Below are positions 11,536 to 23,766 of a stretch of DNA of 64,000 nucleotides, piece by piece (position 1 is the first letter of the stretch; the number at the start of each line of letters is the position of its first letter). The stretch is from NCBI GenBank assembly GCA_036850595.1, contig CM072166.1:16014758-16078757 (forward strand). The letters run 5' to 3'. The notes under the pieces are model-generated. The model searched no databases. It was not told where the DNA came from and worked only from the letters and a program-made list of their open reading frames with translations. A program made the position numbers and the translations under genes. The DNA is from Rhyacichthys aspro (taxonomy: Eukaryota; Chordata; Actinopteri; Gobiiformes; Rhyacichthyidae).

Positions 11536-12315
11536 TCTGCAAAAGGCTGGACACTACATACAATAAAAACATTTTTCTCAGTAAAATCAGTAAATTTCAA
11601 AGCAAAGCTAAAAAGAAACAGGACTTATGAAACATTGCAGATAGAAAAATACAAAGACATTATCTCTTCTGTGTGAATCAACCACTTACAAGTTACAGAA
11701 AAAAGGATTTGTGGTAAATAACTTTTCTGTGATTACAACAATTAACAATGAAAATATGATACAGCTTAGGTTTATTGGGCATTTTGGAGTATTCTAATGT
11801 AACAAATACAGGAAAGGCTAATAGTGTTAGTATTTTTTTCTCTCGATCCATGCTTAGAATGAAGCAGCAGTTGAAGCTATTAGATGAATCAGACTTGAGT
11901 TGTGAAATAATTGTGCCTTTACAGTTTAATTTGGTTTCTAAGCAACTAATACTTATAGATCAGGGGGTACAGATTTCTTTTTGAAACCACTAAAGCAATG
12001 ACTTGTGACTTGTTGCTGTTTATCTGTGATTTTCCATTCATATTGTGAGCTAACATGTTTTTATCACCACAAAAATGACACTGCTATTAACGTGGGTGAG
12101 ATATGACACAGCCCTATTCTGAACACAATGTACATCTTTATTATTTGGATGCAATGGAGTCAGTTTTTTGAGAACTTGCCCTCCACATAGGTTATCAATT
12201 TTTTAGGGGGTTGATTTCGGTGATGGATGGCACAGTATTTTTTTTATTTTTTTATTTCATTGTGTTAAGAAAAGGTTAATGAATAGAGATAAAGAATGAA
12301 AGGATAGGAGAAAGT
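11536..12315. other. AT-rich, no supported feature
   Basis: A plus-strand frame at 11775-11984 has no recognised domain. A T-rich tract lies at 12238-12260. Confidence 0.4.
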
Positions 12316-12525
12316 TTAATGTTTCAGTTCAAATAAGGACATGGAAATCCAACATAGGACACTAGAGCGCTGAAGGGCATATCCTCCATCAGTCCGGAAC
12401 GAGATGGGCCAGAGGCTATACATCATGTATTCAGCAATGGGAATGAGAATGGGCTCGGGCTTCATGTAGTCTCTGATAACACGCAGCAAAGACCTGTGAT
12501 CGTCTCTGAATTTCGGTGCTGCGGG
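12316..12525 (-). CDS. Coding-like open frame of 70 codons, unknown
   Basis: On the minus strand a frame runs open from a TAG (12526-12528) to a TAA (12316-12318). It includes RDYMKPEPILIPIAEYMMYS followed by LWPISFRTDGGYA. Codon choice (GAC TAC ATG AAG CCC GAG CCC) and hydrophobic patterning resemble an exon more than the AT-rich surroundings do. A possible acceptor, CCCGCAG, lies just upstream at about 12519-12525, but its pyrimidine tract is poor and no good donor follows the coding-like part. I cannot assign a family. It could also be conserved non-coding DNA that happens to be open. Confidence 0.2.
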   Translation of the reverse strand, partial: PAAPKFRDDHRSLLRVIRDYMKPEPILIPIAEYMMYSLWPISFRTDGGYALQRSSVLCWISMSLFELKH

Positions 12526-12528
12526 CTA

Positions 12529-13635
12529 CACTTTTGTACAAGCCTCGTCCCCGTCTTTCATCCGCCATCACAAAGCGTCTCACAGGAAATATCTATACTC
12601 ATGGCAAGTGGAAGATTACAGGACAAACGTAAAAAATCTAATCAGTGTCATCTGGGGTGAATGGAAGTATGATTAAAAACAACTTCAGTGGGAATAGTGT
12701 TTTTCTAGGCAGCAGCAAACGCCAATAATAATAAAATACCTCTTAACTTCACATAACGGCATGTCACATTAAAAAGTTAGAATTGTTTTTGACAAGATTA
12801 TTAACTTCTACAAGCTACTGTATATTACTGTTCTGAATAAGATGCCAAATACTAAAATGTTAGTCATAAAGAAATGTACAGAATATTTTAATGACCTGCC
12901 ATGAGGGATTATTTATCCAAATTTAAATCAGATCTACATAAAAGCTATTCAGCGTGTAATAGTTGGCTGTGTGTTACTGTATAAAATGTTGTAGTATACG
13001 GTTATAAACACATCAGTCAATAGGATGTTATCATAAGTGTGTTACTGAAGCAAAAACTGCTCACATCTGAATCTAATGTGACAGTTTTCAAAAAGATGGA
13101 CTGCTGCTGGGTTCTTCTTTATTAACTTTCCAAACAAAACACTTCTGTGATGAGATAAACAAAAATAAAGCGATTGAAGTCTGGCGCAGCAAGAAGTTTA
13201 TTGTAAAAAATCCACAACAAAGAGCCCGAGGTCGTAACTCGTAACCTTTTTATATCATTTTGAAAACCCAATCACAAGCATTCAATATTTTTTCTTTACA
13301 TCAATATGATAATTATTTGATAATAATCATTTAACCATCCCCATTGCAATGCTGCCAACTCACAGCTTTTCTCGTGACCCTTGGTACGTGACAGGGCACA
13401 GGTCCAGCAGCAGGGGCCCTTGGGACATGTCCAATTGTGGTGGCTTCTAGACAAATACATGCGTCACTTGTGGGCAGCAGTACAAACATTGCCACTATGT
13501 TGTTCCTGCCCCATTAGGCACTTAAGTGTACCCTTTTACGGGTTTTTAGTTTCTCTTTAACAATGCATGCAAATAAATAAGATAAAAGTGTTGTAATAGT
13601 GCAAAACAAAACATCATCACTCTTTGAGCACAGTT
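12529..13635. other. AT-rich, no supported feature
   Basis: No recognised repeats or frames except a 61-aa chance frame at 13514-13699. Confidence 0.4.
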
Positions 13636-13930
13636 TATTCTTATGAGTGAGACACCAAGTATAATACTGATGCTCAAAGAAATAACAGAAACATAGCATT
13701 AAGATGACTTAATTGATTGCATATAGCTCCATTAAATCATCATGAGATCCACAATTAGACTTTTCCAGGTTTATCCAGTTTTCTCATCAACATTTGCAAC
13801 TTTTTTTTGCCTTAAAGTTCAAGGAATTTATAAACTAAAGGAATTTAGTTTACTTCAGTGAAAATTTTCTATGGAAACCCATACAGATGGTTCAGTGTCT
13901 GGGCATAGAGTAACCTGCATAGCCTTGGAA
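13636..13930 (+). repeat. Diverged repeat block I, first copy
   Basis: Aligns by eye with 14645-14955 in the same orientation: ACCAAGTATAATACTGATGC at the left, GTGAAAATTTTCTATGGAAA in the middle and GAGTAACCTGCAT at the right, with many indels between. No coding content. Two direct copies about 1 kb apart could be old terminal repeats, but no LTR hallmarks were confirmed. Confidence 0.75.
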
Positions 13931-14029
13931 AGTATTAATTATTTAATTTAAAAAGTATTTAATTTAATGCACTGTGCTCCATAAATTAGTAAAAAAGAAA
14001 ATCAGGTAGTGGCGCTTTAATATCAGGGC

Positions 14030-14640
14030 TGTAACTATATTTTTCAACAATACAATGTGTATCTTTCTTTATCATCGTTACAACTCCATTCATAAAAAAT
14101 GTAGTTGATTTGGAAACATATATTGCGGTGGCCGAGAAGTGCAAAACAAATATACAAATTAACTTTGTGATGGCCAAATTTGTTTTAATATTGGTAAAAG
14201 TGTTTTGCCTAGGTTATTTTGTTCAATAAAATGTAAAAATGTTTTATGTAAATGTAAAAACATTGTAAATGTGTTTCGTATATTTGTTTTGCACTTCTCG
14301 GCCCCCGTAATATATAGTTCAACACTTTTAAATTGATAACTTTTTAACAACAAATAAACAAAACTGTTGACTGTTGAGAAAGTTTTTTTTTTAAGTTTTT
14401 TCCAGAGCAGCCTTAAACTTACCTTTTGCAATGAAGAAACACTGACACTGGAAATAGTTTTACTCCCTAGGAACAAACCTTGATATACTGTATAAACAGG
14501 TATCATATCACACAGTTAACCATTATCTGGACTCAAAAGCGGCACTGTTCATGCTTTATTTGTTTTTTTGTGGAGCCATTGTCAGTAACATGACACAAAA
14601 AGGAGGAGACGAAACAAAATAGCATGAACACTTTCTGAAA
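14030..14640 (+). repeat. Diverged repeat block II, first copy, interrupted by a MITE
   Basis: Pairs with 17656-18085: shared ACAACAAATAAACAAAACTG, CCAGAGCAGC...TTAAACTTACC and a long conserved right end, TTTGTGGAGCCATTGTCAGT followed by AACATGACACAAAAAGGAGG. This copy contains an extra 188 bp (14123-14310) that is absent from the other copy. No protein reading survives. Confidence 0.8.
14123..14310. mobile_element. MITE with about 35-bp inverted repeats
   Basis: Left end TTGCGGTGGCCGAGAAGTGC and right end GCACTTCTCGGCCCCCGTAA are inverted repeats with about three mismatches over 35 bp. Flanks are TATA on each side (14119-14122 and 14311-14314). The paralogous block at about 17708-17725 reads straight through as the empty site. 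Too short to code. The TATA or TA flank suggests Tc1/mariner-like insertion, but the AT-rich site leaves the duplication length ambiguous. Confidence 0.85.
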
Positions 14641-14644
14641 AACA

Positions 14645-14955
14645 CACCAAGTATAATACTGATGCTCAAATAAATTATTTTAGAAAATCAAAGAAACATG
14701 CAGCATGAAGATGACTTAATTGATAGCATACAGGTCGATTAAATCATTATGAGACACACAATTAAACAGACTACAATATAACATATTCCCGGTTCTTCTA
14801 GTTTTTGCATCAAAATTTGCAACTTTTTTGCCTTAAGTTTCAAGGCATTTATAAACTACAGTGATTTGTTTTGCTCAGTGAAAATTTTCTATGGAAACCC
14901 TTACAGATGGTTCAATGTAACAGACTGTCTGGTCATAGAGTAACCTGCATGGCCA
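14645..14955 (+). repeat. Diverged repeat block I, second copy
   Basis: Direct repeat of 13636-13930, immediately following block II. The two copies differ by indels such as an insertion near 14675 and AACAGACTGT near 14918. Confidence 0.75.
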
Positions 14956-15474
14956 TGTTTGATTAGGTATTTACAAGTAGAGGAAGTATTTTTTTTATTT
15001 TTTAATGAAAAATGTAAAAACAAAATGCTAATACAATTCAATAAACCGACATTTAGAGCTTACCTTGAGCTTTTAGCTTTGTGTTTACCGTTAGACTGTA
15101 GCAATCCTGTAGTTATCTCTGCCTCGTTAACCATTGGATCAAAGCATTGCCATTATCTAATCAAGTTTAATTTGGTGACCTTTTCACTATTTTTTTAAAA
15201 TTAATTTATTTATTTTTGTCTGTCGCTGTATAATAATACATATTTTGCAATGGTATAACCAATTTTAAAGCAAACTTCTGCGACGGGTTCATCAATCTCA
15301 TCTATTTAACTAATTATAAAGCTAAGGTGGTATCTTAAGACAGTTCCTGTTATAATGAGCTCTTGATTTTTTAAACTGTCAAACTAAATGCAAAGGTGAT
15401 AAAAAAAAAATGGAAGCTTGGAAATTGCATTTTAATTTTTTTATTTTTTTTTATTTTTTACAGGTTTTTCATTT

Positions 15475-15835
15475 TCAAACTAATTTTTATTGAGCAAGTC
15501 AAATACTGTACAAACATGAGATATTGAAAAAAACAATTGATTGCTCTGTTTTTAGGTATAACAGGAAAAAATAAAACAACACAATCATAACATAACATAC
15601 ATAACATATTACATACAGACCTAATCAGTTGTTAGCTGTAGATGCAAGGAAATGTGAGAGAGGCATCCAGATTTTATAGAAAGAGGGAAGTCTGGAAGAG
15701 TATATCTCATTCTTTCAAGGTAAAGCATATTTGGAAGGTCACTAAACCACAACTTTGAAGGAGGGGTATCTTTTTTCTTCCAGTGTCTAAGAAGCCCAGA
15801 AGTAACTTTTTCGCAATCACATTACAATAAAAAAT
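15475..15835 (-). pseudogene. L1-clade LINE, 3' end of ORF2 plus 3' UTR
   Basis: On the minus strand the region translates as IAKKLLL, then after a frame shift LRHWKKKDTPPSKLWFSDLP, then NMLYLERMRYTL. The pattern K..L..HWK....P....W...L..VL.LE...Y.L is the C-terminal end of L1-type ORF2 proteins (established family knowledge), downstream of the reverse transcriptase domain. What follows is an AT-rich 3' UTR ending in TTGCTCAATAAAAATTAG near 15500. The copy is 5'-truncated, with one frameshift and a stop after CLSHISLHLQ. A run of T and A lies at its distal end. Confidence 0.75.
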
Positions 15836-17655
15836 AAAGCACTGCTGCGCCCTGGTCAAGGTTACAGTAGGTTTTTAATTTTCAAACAGGAAAATGGCAT
15901 AACTCCTAAATGCATTCTGCAATGACAGGCATCTTTAATCTGAGGCCCACTCTAAAGAGCCATTTAATTTTTTTGGCAGAGGCCAGAACAGCTGCTTACA
16001 TCATAATTTTCCCTTTATTTCTGAAAAAAAAACCCAAAAACCCAAGACCAAAAAGTCCACACACTGCAATAACATCAAAGCTCAAATGACAAAAAGCACA
16101 TGCCAATTAAGGCTTATTTAAAAACATTTCTTCTGCAAGCAACAAAAAAAGAAAGATGATAAAATAATCATCAAGTATTATCAAGTTACATGAGAATGCT
16201 TTCTATGCCTCAGCTCAGTTTAGCGTGAAAATAGAACTTCAAGAGAGCAGAAAAGTTGGAAACAATAAAATGCTAAGCCTTTTGGATTAGTGAACTGATT
16301 TTCCTTTCAAAGAATGGCTGGATATCACACACACACACACTAGTGGAATAGAAAATACAAAGGCTGATCACAGTGGCATAGCATAGAAGCTTTTATCATG
16401 GTTATTAAGTTTATAATGCATCTGTAAATTCAAAATATGCTGTTGCTTGTTTGTGATACCAACAAATGATGCACATTTATTCATGTGTTTGTATGAGCTG
16501 TAATTTCAGATTTCCGTATGTGAAATGCTGTAAACTGCTTATCTTCCATAGTGTGATGGGGATGGCAAGACTCTAGTAAATGAATTTCCATATGACCCAT
16601 TTCCATATGATTAGAATAAATGAGAGAAGTTGTAGTGTGCAGTTGTATCATCGTCAGTGTCACGTTTACATACAGCAGAGCTTACTAACCTGTCAGAGAG
16701 AATACAGCTCGGTCAAAGTCTTCATTTGCTTGAAGGTCACTCTGCGGGGTTCGGTTATTTCGCTTGGGTCGACGCGGTTTGGGTTCATTAGCAGCTGTGT
16801 GGGTGTGCAGCTGAGGTTCCCACTGGTTACACTCCTGTCATACAATGTAAATGCTGTACTATACGCCATAGCTAACAAGCGAACAAGGGTCAGGAGTCGT
16901 ATTATTTAAATGCACTGTCTCATTACAATTAACCCTGTGGCTCATGTCTTTTTTTTTTTATTATGATTTATTTATTTGTATTTATTTTCAAAGAGCAAAA
17001 TATAATGGCTCATATGTAAGGTGTTATATGCGAAGGAAAAAGTTGAGTGATCAAGTTTTGCTATATATATATAATTTACATAATATAACATACTAACAAG
17101 TTTTAAATTGATATATATATGTATGGATATGTATAAAAAAAAAGACTGTACCTGATATTTTTTCCTTCTAGTTGGGGAAATGGTTAAAACCCTAAAAAGT
17201 ATTTTGTAAAAGCATTAACTGGTGAAAAAACAGGCTTCATAATGGTGTCTACTGTTTATTATAGAGGATTTTAATAAATGAGAACCTCTATTCAGGAACG
17301 GGAACATGCTCGCAAAATCACATGCTCAAAAAAAAAGAGCGCTCCCATTGGTCAACACCGGCTTGTGGTTCCAGGAAGTTTAATAGCTGCCAATAAAGTG
17401 TATTTTCAGCACCGAATATGTCTTTTAATGAAAAGGAAGGCAATGTAAAACGCTGATAAATCCTGTCAATGTAATCAAGTAATGTTTAACGAGGTGGAGA
17501 TAAATGCTGTCCTGAAACTGAAGTTGCAGCTAAGCTAATGCTAAACTCTAAACTTCAGTTTGATGAAATGTATTAGTATTTGTGGAGGAATAAATGGTCG
17601 GGTTTTGTTTTGTTTTTTAAATAAAAGAAGCATGAGAGGTCCCGACATTTTTTCA
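15836..17655. other. AT-rich, simple repeats only
   Basis: A short CA repeat at 16327-16340 and TA-rich low complexity at 17061-17130. Overlapping frames at 16481-16909 on both strands have no recognised domain. Confidence 0.4.
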
Positions 17656-18085
17656 GCAATGTTTTCTTTACTATAGTTACAATTCCATTCATAACAAATT
17701 TAGTTGATTTAGTACCATATACAATTCATCACTTTTAAATTGAAAATGTAACTTATCAACAACAAATAAACAAAACTGTCGACTGTTGAATAATTAAAGT
17801 TATTCTGTTTACATTTTGCACTGAATGAAAAACGTACAAAATTTTGGTGCAAAGACTTACATTTTTTCCAGAGCAGCATTAAACTTACCTTTTGCAACAA
17901 GAAAAAAACTCACAAGGGATTAAGTTATTCTCCGCAGTGACAAACCATAACACACTGTTTAAACTGCTTGACACGTATCACACAGTATAACATACTCTGG
18001 AGCTAACAGTGGCACTGTACATGCTTTATTTGTTGTTTTGTGGAGCCATTGTCAGTAACATGACACAAAAAGGAGGAGACGTTCT
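17656..18085 (+). repeat. Diverged repeat block II, second copy (empty of MITE)
   Basis: Counterpart of 14030-14640. It reads continuously through the position where the MITE sits in the other copy. The right-hand conserved portion ends GGAGGAGACG at about 18080; beyond that the two loci diverge, and block I does not follow here. Confidence 0.8.
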
Positions 18086-18186
18086 AAAATAATACTTGTC
18101 TTGTTTAAACATAATGAGAAAATACCTATTCTTATTGAATAAATCACTTTTGTCCCCCTTGTAAATCAGTTTTGAACCAACAGAGG

Positions 18187-18340
18187 TTAGAGTCTGTCTA
18201 TGTTCCCTCGGTCCAAACCCTAACCTGCAAATCGTAGCAGTGTTTTTTGCATAATCCTGCTTCCAAACGCTCACAGATAAAAAAATAAATAAAAAAAACT
18301 TGTACAAATGTCACGTAGGGCTGTGGGAACATAGACCTCT
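18187..18340. mobile_element. Small MITE-like repeat, family M1, copy 2
   Basis: Bounded by inverted ends GTCTATGTTCCC and GGGAACATAGAC. The interior has CTAACC and TTTTTTGCATAATCCTGCTT. The same interior order occurs at 31506-31620. Non-coding. Confidence 0.6.
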
Positions 18341-18359
18341 CCTGTCAATGGAACCAACA

Positions 18360-18865
18360 AACAATCGGCTTAGGCCTGATGACATCTGACAATGGTTACA
18401 GTGAAGCGATAAGACACCCAGTTTGAAGATGTCACCTGCCTGATTGTGACAGAAAATCAACTTGTCCAGCCACGGTTCATATCTGATCCTGCGCTAAATC
18501 CCGTTAGCACGCCTCCATTTAAATCCTGCGTGATGGATTTTTAGATTGTAAATGCTCACGTGCGTGTCTATGTGGTGCTCAAAATAAGCAGTGCGTTCCT
18601 TGCTGGGTGCACACGGGAAGCGATAACTGCTTTTCTATTTATACCTGCACCGTTTCCAAAGAGCAGATGCAGGCAAATGGCGCTAAGTGTTTGGGCTGGC
18701 GAGGATTTACAACCGCGGTATTAATAACTGCTGTGCCCTGTGTCTCCTAATAGATATGACCGAGCCATGTGGAGGAAGAGAGGAAGGAGGGGATTAAGAC
18801 GACACACAAACAACCGCCGCGGCTATTCGTCACCGGCCAAGCTGTGGAAATGAACGGACACAGAG
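18360..18865. promoter_or_regulatory. CpG-rich, single-copy-looking block, possible conserved element
   Basis: Balanced base composition with many CpGs (CACGTGCGTG near 18560, ACCGCCGCGGC near 18813) and no repeat signature, against an AT-rich background. This is what a developmental enhancer or promoter often looks like, but only alignment could establish conservation. Confidence 0.25.
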
Positions 18866-19956
18866 TGGAAGTGTACAGTTCAAAGTCGGGACACAAAACA
18901 AACAGAAAGAACTGTCAGAATTTTCTGTAAAACTATTGTAGATTTTTTGCCTTTGTTTATCCTTCTTGCATGTGAAAGTGTCCAGCTTTTTATTATTTGC
19001 CAAATGAGACCAGTTCTGTTAAAAAAAAAAAAAGAAGAAGAAGAAGAGGTAGAAGGGCAGGAATAAGAAAAAAATAATTGATAAAACTGGGTGTGGTAAA
19101 AGTGCATGTGAATTAAAAGATACGTGACGTAAATGCATTTGAATTGATAAACTGACAGAACATGTATCAGTTTAAGCAGCGAAATTTTTTAAAATTTGTT
19201 TTACATTTTGTGTCTTGTGGGTTATTTTTTGTTTTATTCGTGTCTCAAAAGTAAAGAAAACAATAAAATATATTTCACTGTCAATTCTTCAAATACAACT
19301 TCTCTTACCTCAGAGGCGTTCTATCCACCATAATGGCTTAATAAGCAAGAGAAAAATTGATAGTGCCACTTTCAAGCTGCCAGAGTTCATTAAGCATTTT
19401 AATTATGGATTTATTGAGGTATATGTCACAAAATGTTATAGAATAAACACCCCTAAAATGCTCCAGACAGCTGTTTATTAAAGGAGCTGAAATGATGAGC
19501 ACGCAGGCATTCACCAGCTGCTCTGTACCTTGAAGTCAGTACTCTCCAGATTCACTAAAACAGAAAGACATGTAAGGTTTTTAAGGATTGTGCTATTTAA
19601 ATGCAAAATAAAGACATAAGAACAACAGGAATTGTACTCTGTAACGCTCTGTAATGGTAGAATACAATCGCTAAGTTGCTTTGGTTTGTTTCTAGCTCAG
19701 ATTCTAGCAACATGGTAAAAATAATCTTTTTTTTGTTGTTGTTCTGGAGTCCACTACTCCAAATATCTACAATGTCACAAGTTTAGCACAAATAGTATCT
19801 AACATGCTGAATTAGCCATGTACGTTTTCATTTTTGGCCTTAAATGTGTCCATATATAACACATATTACAGTTACCAGAGAGATAAATTATTATTACTGT
19901 CATTATTGCCATGTTGCTTTGCTTTTTCAACTGTTTAAATGTGGTGTCATGGTAGG
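18866..19956. other. AT-rich, simple repeats
   Basis: Poly-A followed by (AAG)n at 19021-19048. 19730-19860 shares scattered motifs (ATCTACAATGTCACA, TAGCACAAATAGT) with 24500-24600, suggesting an ancient dispersed repeat. No gene supported. Confidence 0.35.
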
Positions 19957-20808
19957 CAGTGATGGGAAGTTCGATTCTTTTTACTCAAGTTTATAGGATT
20001 CACTCACCAATGAGAAATGGGTTTTTTAGTGATTTGTGTCAGTCGTGCAGCGAGTGGGCACAAAAGCTCCAGTTACTCCCAGTCCCCACTGATTCATTCA
20101 TTCCACTAAAACTGCTCATTTGAAACAGGAAAATGATCCATTTCATTGTGAAAAAGAGTGAATTATCAACAGTTCTCAAAGGGGAAACATTTATTTTTCT
20201 CTCTAAATCATACATATTAGAATGAAGTAGAGCAGCAGACTTTTAACTCAGGTAAACAAGAGGCTCTCTTAGCGGTATGAGATTTTCAAGTTCACTGCTG
20301 CTCGGCTGGGACTGAGCACCTGAGGGATTGGTTCAGTTTGTGAGTTGGACAGGTCTACTGACACCGACTAAATGATTCGTTCTTTCCCGGCTCATACTCG
20401 CTGGAAGGAAAATGGAAAGTTAAAACAATAAAGCAGAGCTGTGTTGGCTTTTCCCACAGGGCTAATACAGCGATTAATATTATATATTTATACAAATGCA
20501 TTTAGAATAGCAGTCGCAAAATAGCAGCATGTTGTCTGCCTCCTCGTTGCTGCCTTTCATCTTTCCGTGGCCAATTGAGCTGCACATAGTTTTAGAATGT
20601 ACATTTATACCGTACATTATGGCAACAGTCAATCGCTGTTACCGTAAAGAGTGGTTTAATGGAGCACTCTAAATATAGCGGCAGCTCACACAACAGAATA
20701 GCGAACGGCGGCTAGCTGGACCACAGTCTAGCAAGCTATAGAGTCAGTGAATGAGTTATTAAAGGAGAGGAATCATGACTCAAGTTTTGAATGATTCGTT
20801 CATGACTA
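19957..20808. mobile_element. hAT-like non-autonomous element, different family
   Basis: Left end CAGTGATGGGAAGTTCGATTC is typical of a teleost hAT group; the right end reads ATGATTCGTTCATGACTA. Flanks atggtagg (19949-19956) and atggttac (20809-20816) match at 6 of 8 bases. The interior has GATTCATTC/GATTCGTTC motifs in both orientations, as those elements do. No transposase frame. Confidence 0.65.
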
Positions 20809-20816
20809 ATGGTTAC

Positions 20817-22105
20817 CACAAATCTATTAGAAACTGAGTGGAAATGAACTAGATGTGGTGGTCATAATTCTCTATAGCAATATTACCTAATCACAGCCTC
20901 CAAAAGTATTGAAGTTGGCCAGAGGTTCTTCTAAATCACTTGAAAATTAAATTAAAAATCATTCTCTTTTTTTGTTTTGTTTAGCTAAACATAAAAGCCC
21001 TGGTTTTCAGATTGGGCTTCGACATCACAACAGATAAATCTCATCACAACTGTTTCATATCACACTTTTACCACATCCAGTTTGATCAAGTTTTGTTACT
21101 CCTGCCCCTCATTGTGTAACACAGTGGCAGTTATCGTTGTTGACACACAAGTGAACATTGTCGTGGCAGCGTTCAATAAAAAATAATGATTCATATCACA
21201 TGGGCCCAAAGGAAGAAAAAATGTCTGGCATTTCATGGACGTGACCAAACATAAAGAAGCATGAAGAGGCTCTATCCATTTGCATCAGAGGACTTTGACA
21301 CAGCAACTAGATAAAAAATGTTGGATAATTTATTCACACTGGACATGTGGCATCCAAATGGAGAGCCGTCCAAACCTCTCACTGTGCATATGCCATCGTT
21401 CATCATAGTCACACATGCTCGACATTAGAAACAGTAATTGATTGCTTTACCCACTTCTGTTCAGTGTTTTTATCCCTGATAAGACTTCGGACATTACTCA
21501 AACTTGAAAAATTGTCTCATTAGAACATAGAATCCTAACTCATTCAGCTATTAGCATGGATTTCGAGATGATAGGCTTTTAATTTCTTCCGTTGAATCTT
21601 TCTGTTTTTTTGGAAGACATTTAAAAACCAAGGACACAACTACAAACCAGTATTGTTCCTTGCATTTATTTTATTTTTTTTTTTATCTCATTTCACATCA
21701 TACACAACATGGCAAGTGGATTTAACATCAAGCTGTCGGCATCATTACAAGTCTGTAAGGCTTAATGCCATGTAACCTTACATATGAACTATAAAATGAC
21801 ATACAGAATATCTCATTTGCAGTTCAGTTTCATGAGCTAACCCAATTCTAACAAAATGATGTCTACTGTAATGAGGCAACCTTTACAAATGACCCACAGG
21901 TCTGCAGTCTGCAGTGGCATTTGGGTTGAACAGTTCCATTTGGCCACTAATGCTTTATAATAATAAGGCTGATTTTATGTTAAGGCTGGTTTGTCTGTTA
22001 AGCGTTGTGTCCCATGTCCCATAATGCAAGTAAACTGGTTTGTGACAGTTGCCCAGGTTTTGAAGCAACCATATCAGATTTATACCCAAGTCAATCAATG
22101 CAAGT
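20817..22105. other. No supported feature
   Basis: AT-rich, T-rich tract at 21669-21684. No frames of note. Confidence 0.4.
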
Positions 22106-22200
22106 GCTATTTACTGTAATTCAATTCAATTTTATTTGTATAGCCCAGTATCACAATGACAATTGCCTCAAAGGGCTTCACAGTAAATGAACAGTAAATG
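22106..22200 (-). mobile_element. Teleost interspersed repeat tail (LINE-tail-like)
   Basis: AATTCAATTCAATTTTATTT followed by GTATAGCCCAGTATCACAA and GCCTCAAAGGGCTTCACAG is a widespread fish repeat end. On the minus strand it finishes AAAATTGAATTGAATT, like a LINE tail microsatellite. Fragment only. Confidence 0.65.
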
Positions 22201-23766
22201 AAGACAGTATATACCGCTATACCAATTGTGAAATCAATCAAATGGAAAATATTAAGAACCAGGTTGTTGTAGTCAAGACCACACTGACCTACACCAGAGC
22301 GCATCGAGACCATGACAAGACCAAGACTTCTAGCTATTGAGACAAGTCAAGATTATGTCAGAAGAAGACCAGGTCTAGACCAACACTATGGCTTGTCAAG
22401 ACTAAGTCAAAACCAGTGAACAATACACTGTAATAAATCCCAGGGAGAAGTTAAAAAAAATCTGTCAAAACAGTCCAAGTCCAGTTTTCAAGTCAAAATT
22501 CATGAAGGTCAGTGTTTAGTGAAGGAGACAGATTTAAGACAATAATTTAATGATTGATGGTTTTAAGACCTTCATCACCTCTGCCCAATCGTCATGCATG
22601 ATTGGTTCACGATAGGTTATCCGAGAAATTAGATGAAAATAGCCAACACAATATCCAACCATTTTGGAAGGTGCACTGTCAAGCATCATACACCAAGTGT
22701 CTCTTTTTACATTCTGATATATGAGAAAAATCTAATCTGGTGTTTGTCTTGCAATTTGAGTGACTGTTAACTAACAACAGTCATGTTAACCATGAAATAA
22801 CTTTGCTACACGCTATTACTCATTTCATATCAGTCATTTTTACAAGAGAGAGACTGATTAATAATTGTGTAAAAAAAACCAGTTACAGCCGTCTTCAGTA
22901 GGAGTAGAATTTGAATGTATAGTGCTAACAGATGCTAAGCCAGCTAAAATGTGCTAGGCTGTAGGTTAGATATAAATATTTAACCTTATAGTGTAGTTTT
23001 TTTGTGTTTTTTTTAAATAGCACTAACAGAACTGTCAGCCAAGTTCAGCATTACACATTAGTTTCACGCTCCATGTGCAGCATTTCATCCTAAACCACAT
23101 TTTAATTCTCATTTGAATTTAGACCCCAGTACAAATGTAATCCTGTTTGCATAATTATTACAACCAAACTGGTAATAATTTATCTTAATTTCTTAAAATA
23201 ATATTTATTAAAAAAAATGTATATATATATTCAGCTACGACCTAAGATGAGTGACAGAAACTGCAATGGTTTTGACCTCTACACTTTGACATCAGGGTAA
23301 ACATGACAATTGAAAAATGTGCTGATGTTCTACCAATTTCTGAAAATATTGAATTGTGTGTAAAAATAAATAATTCTTTACAAATGTACCTGATCAAAAG
23401 GAAAACCATTCATTAAAAAGAGCATTTAAATGGACTTTAAAAGCTATTCGTATGTCAGTAATTTTGCTGTGTTGTTTCCTTTTTTTGTCTCAGATCTGTA
23501 TTGCTCCACATGGTTCTTAATTCAGATACAGGTAGAAAATCCACAAAGAGAAAGGGAGTAGGTACCAACCGCGCTGTTGAACATTTTTAGTGTTGCTGAG
23601 GCTTCCAGAAAACATCGTTCTTGGAGTTGGATTAATATGCCTTTTCATTACTACGTCTGTACACAGAGGCTACAGTAAATTTACACAATATGTCTTGCCG
23701 CTGCAAATGGAAAGGCAAATGTTTGACTAGAACCCGTTACTTTGATCGCAACAACACTCATTCAGA
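22201..23766. other. AT-rich, no supported feature
   Basis: No recognised repeats. Low-complexity AT at 23205-23230. Confidence 0.4.

Noticed and set aside
13636..14955. Intact LTR retrotransposon with blocks I and I' as LTRs
   Set aside because: No TG...CA ends, primer-binding site, polypurine tract or coding sequence could be seen.
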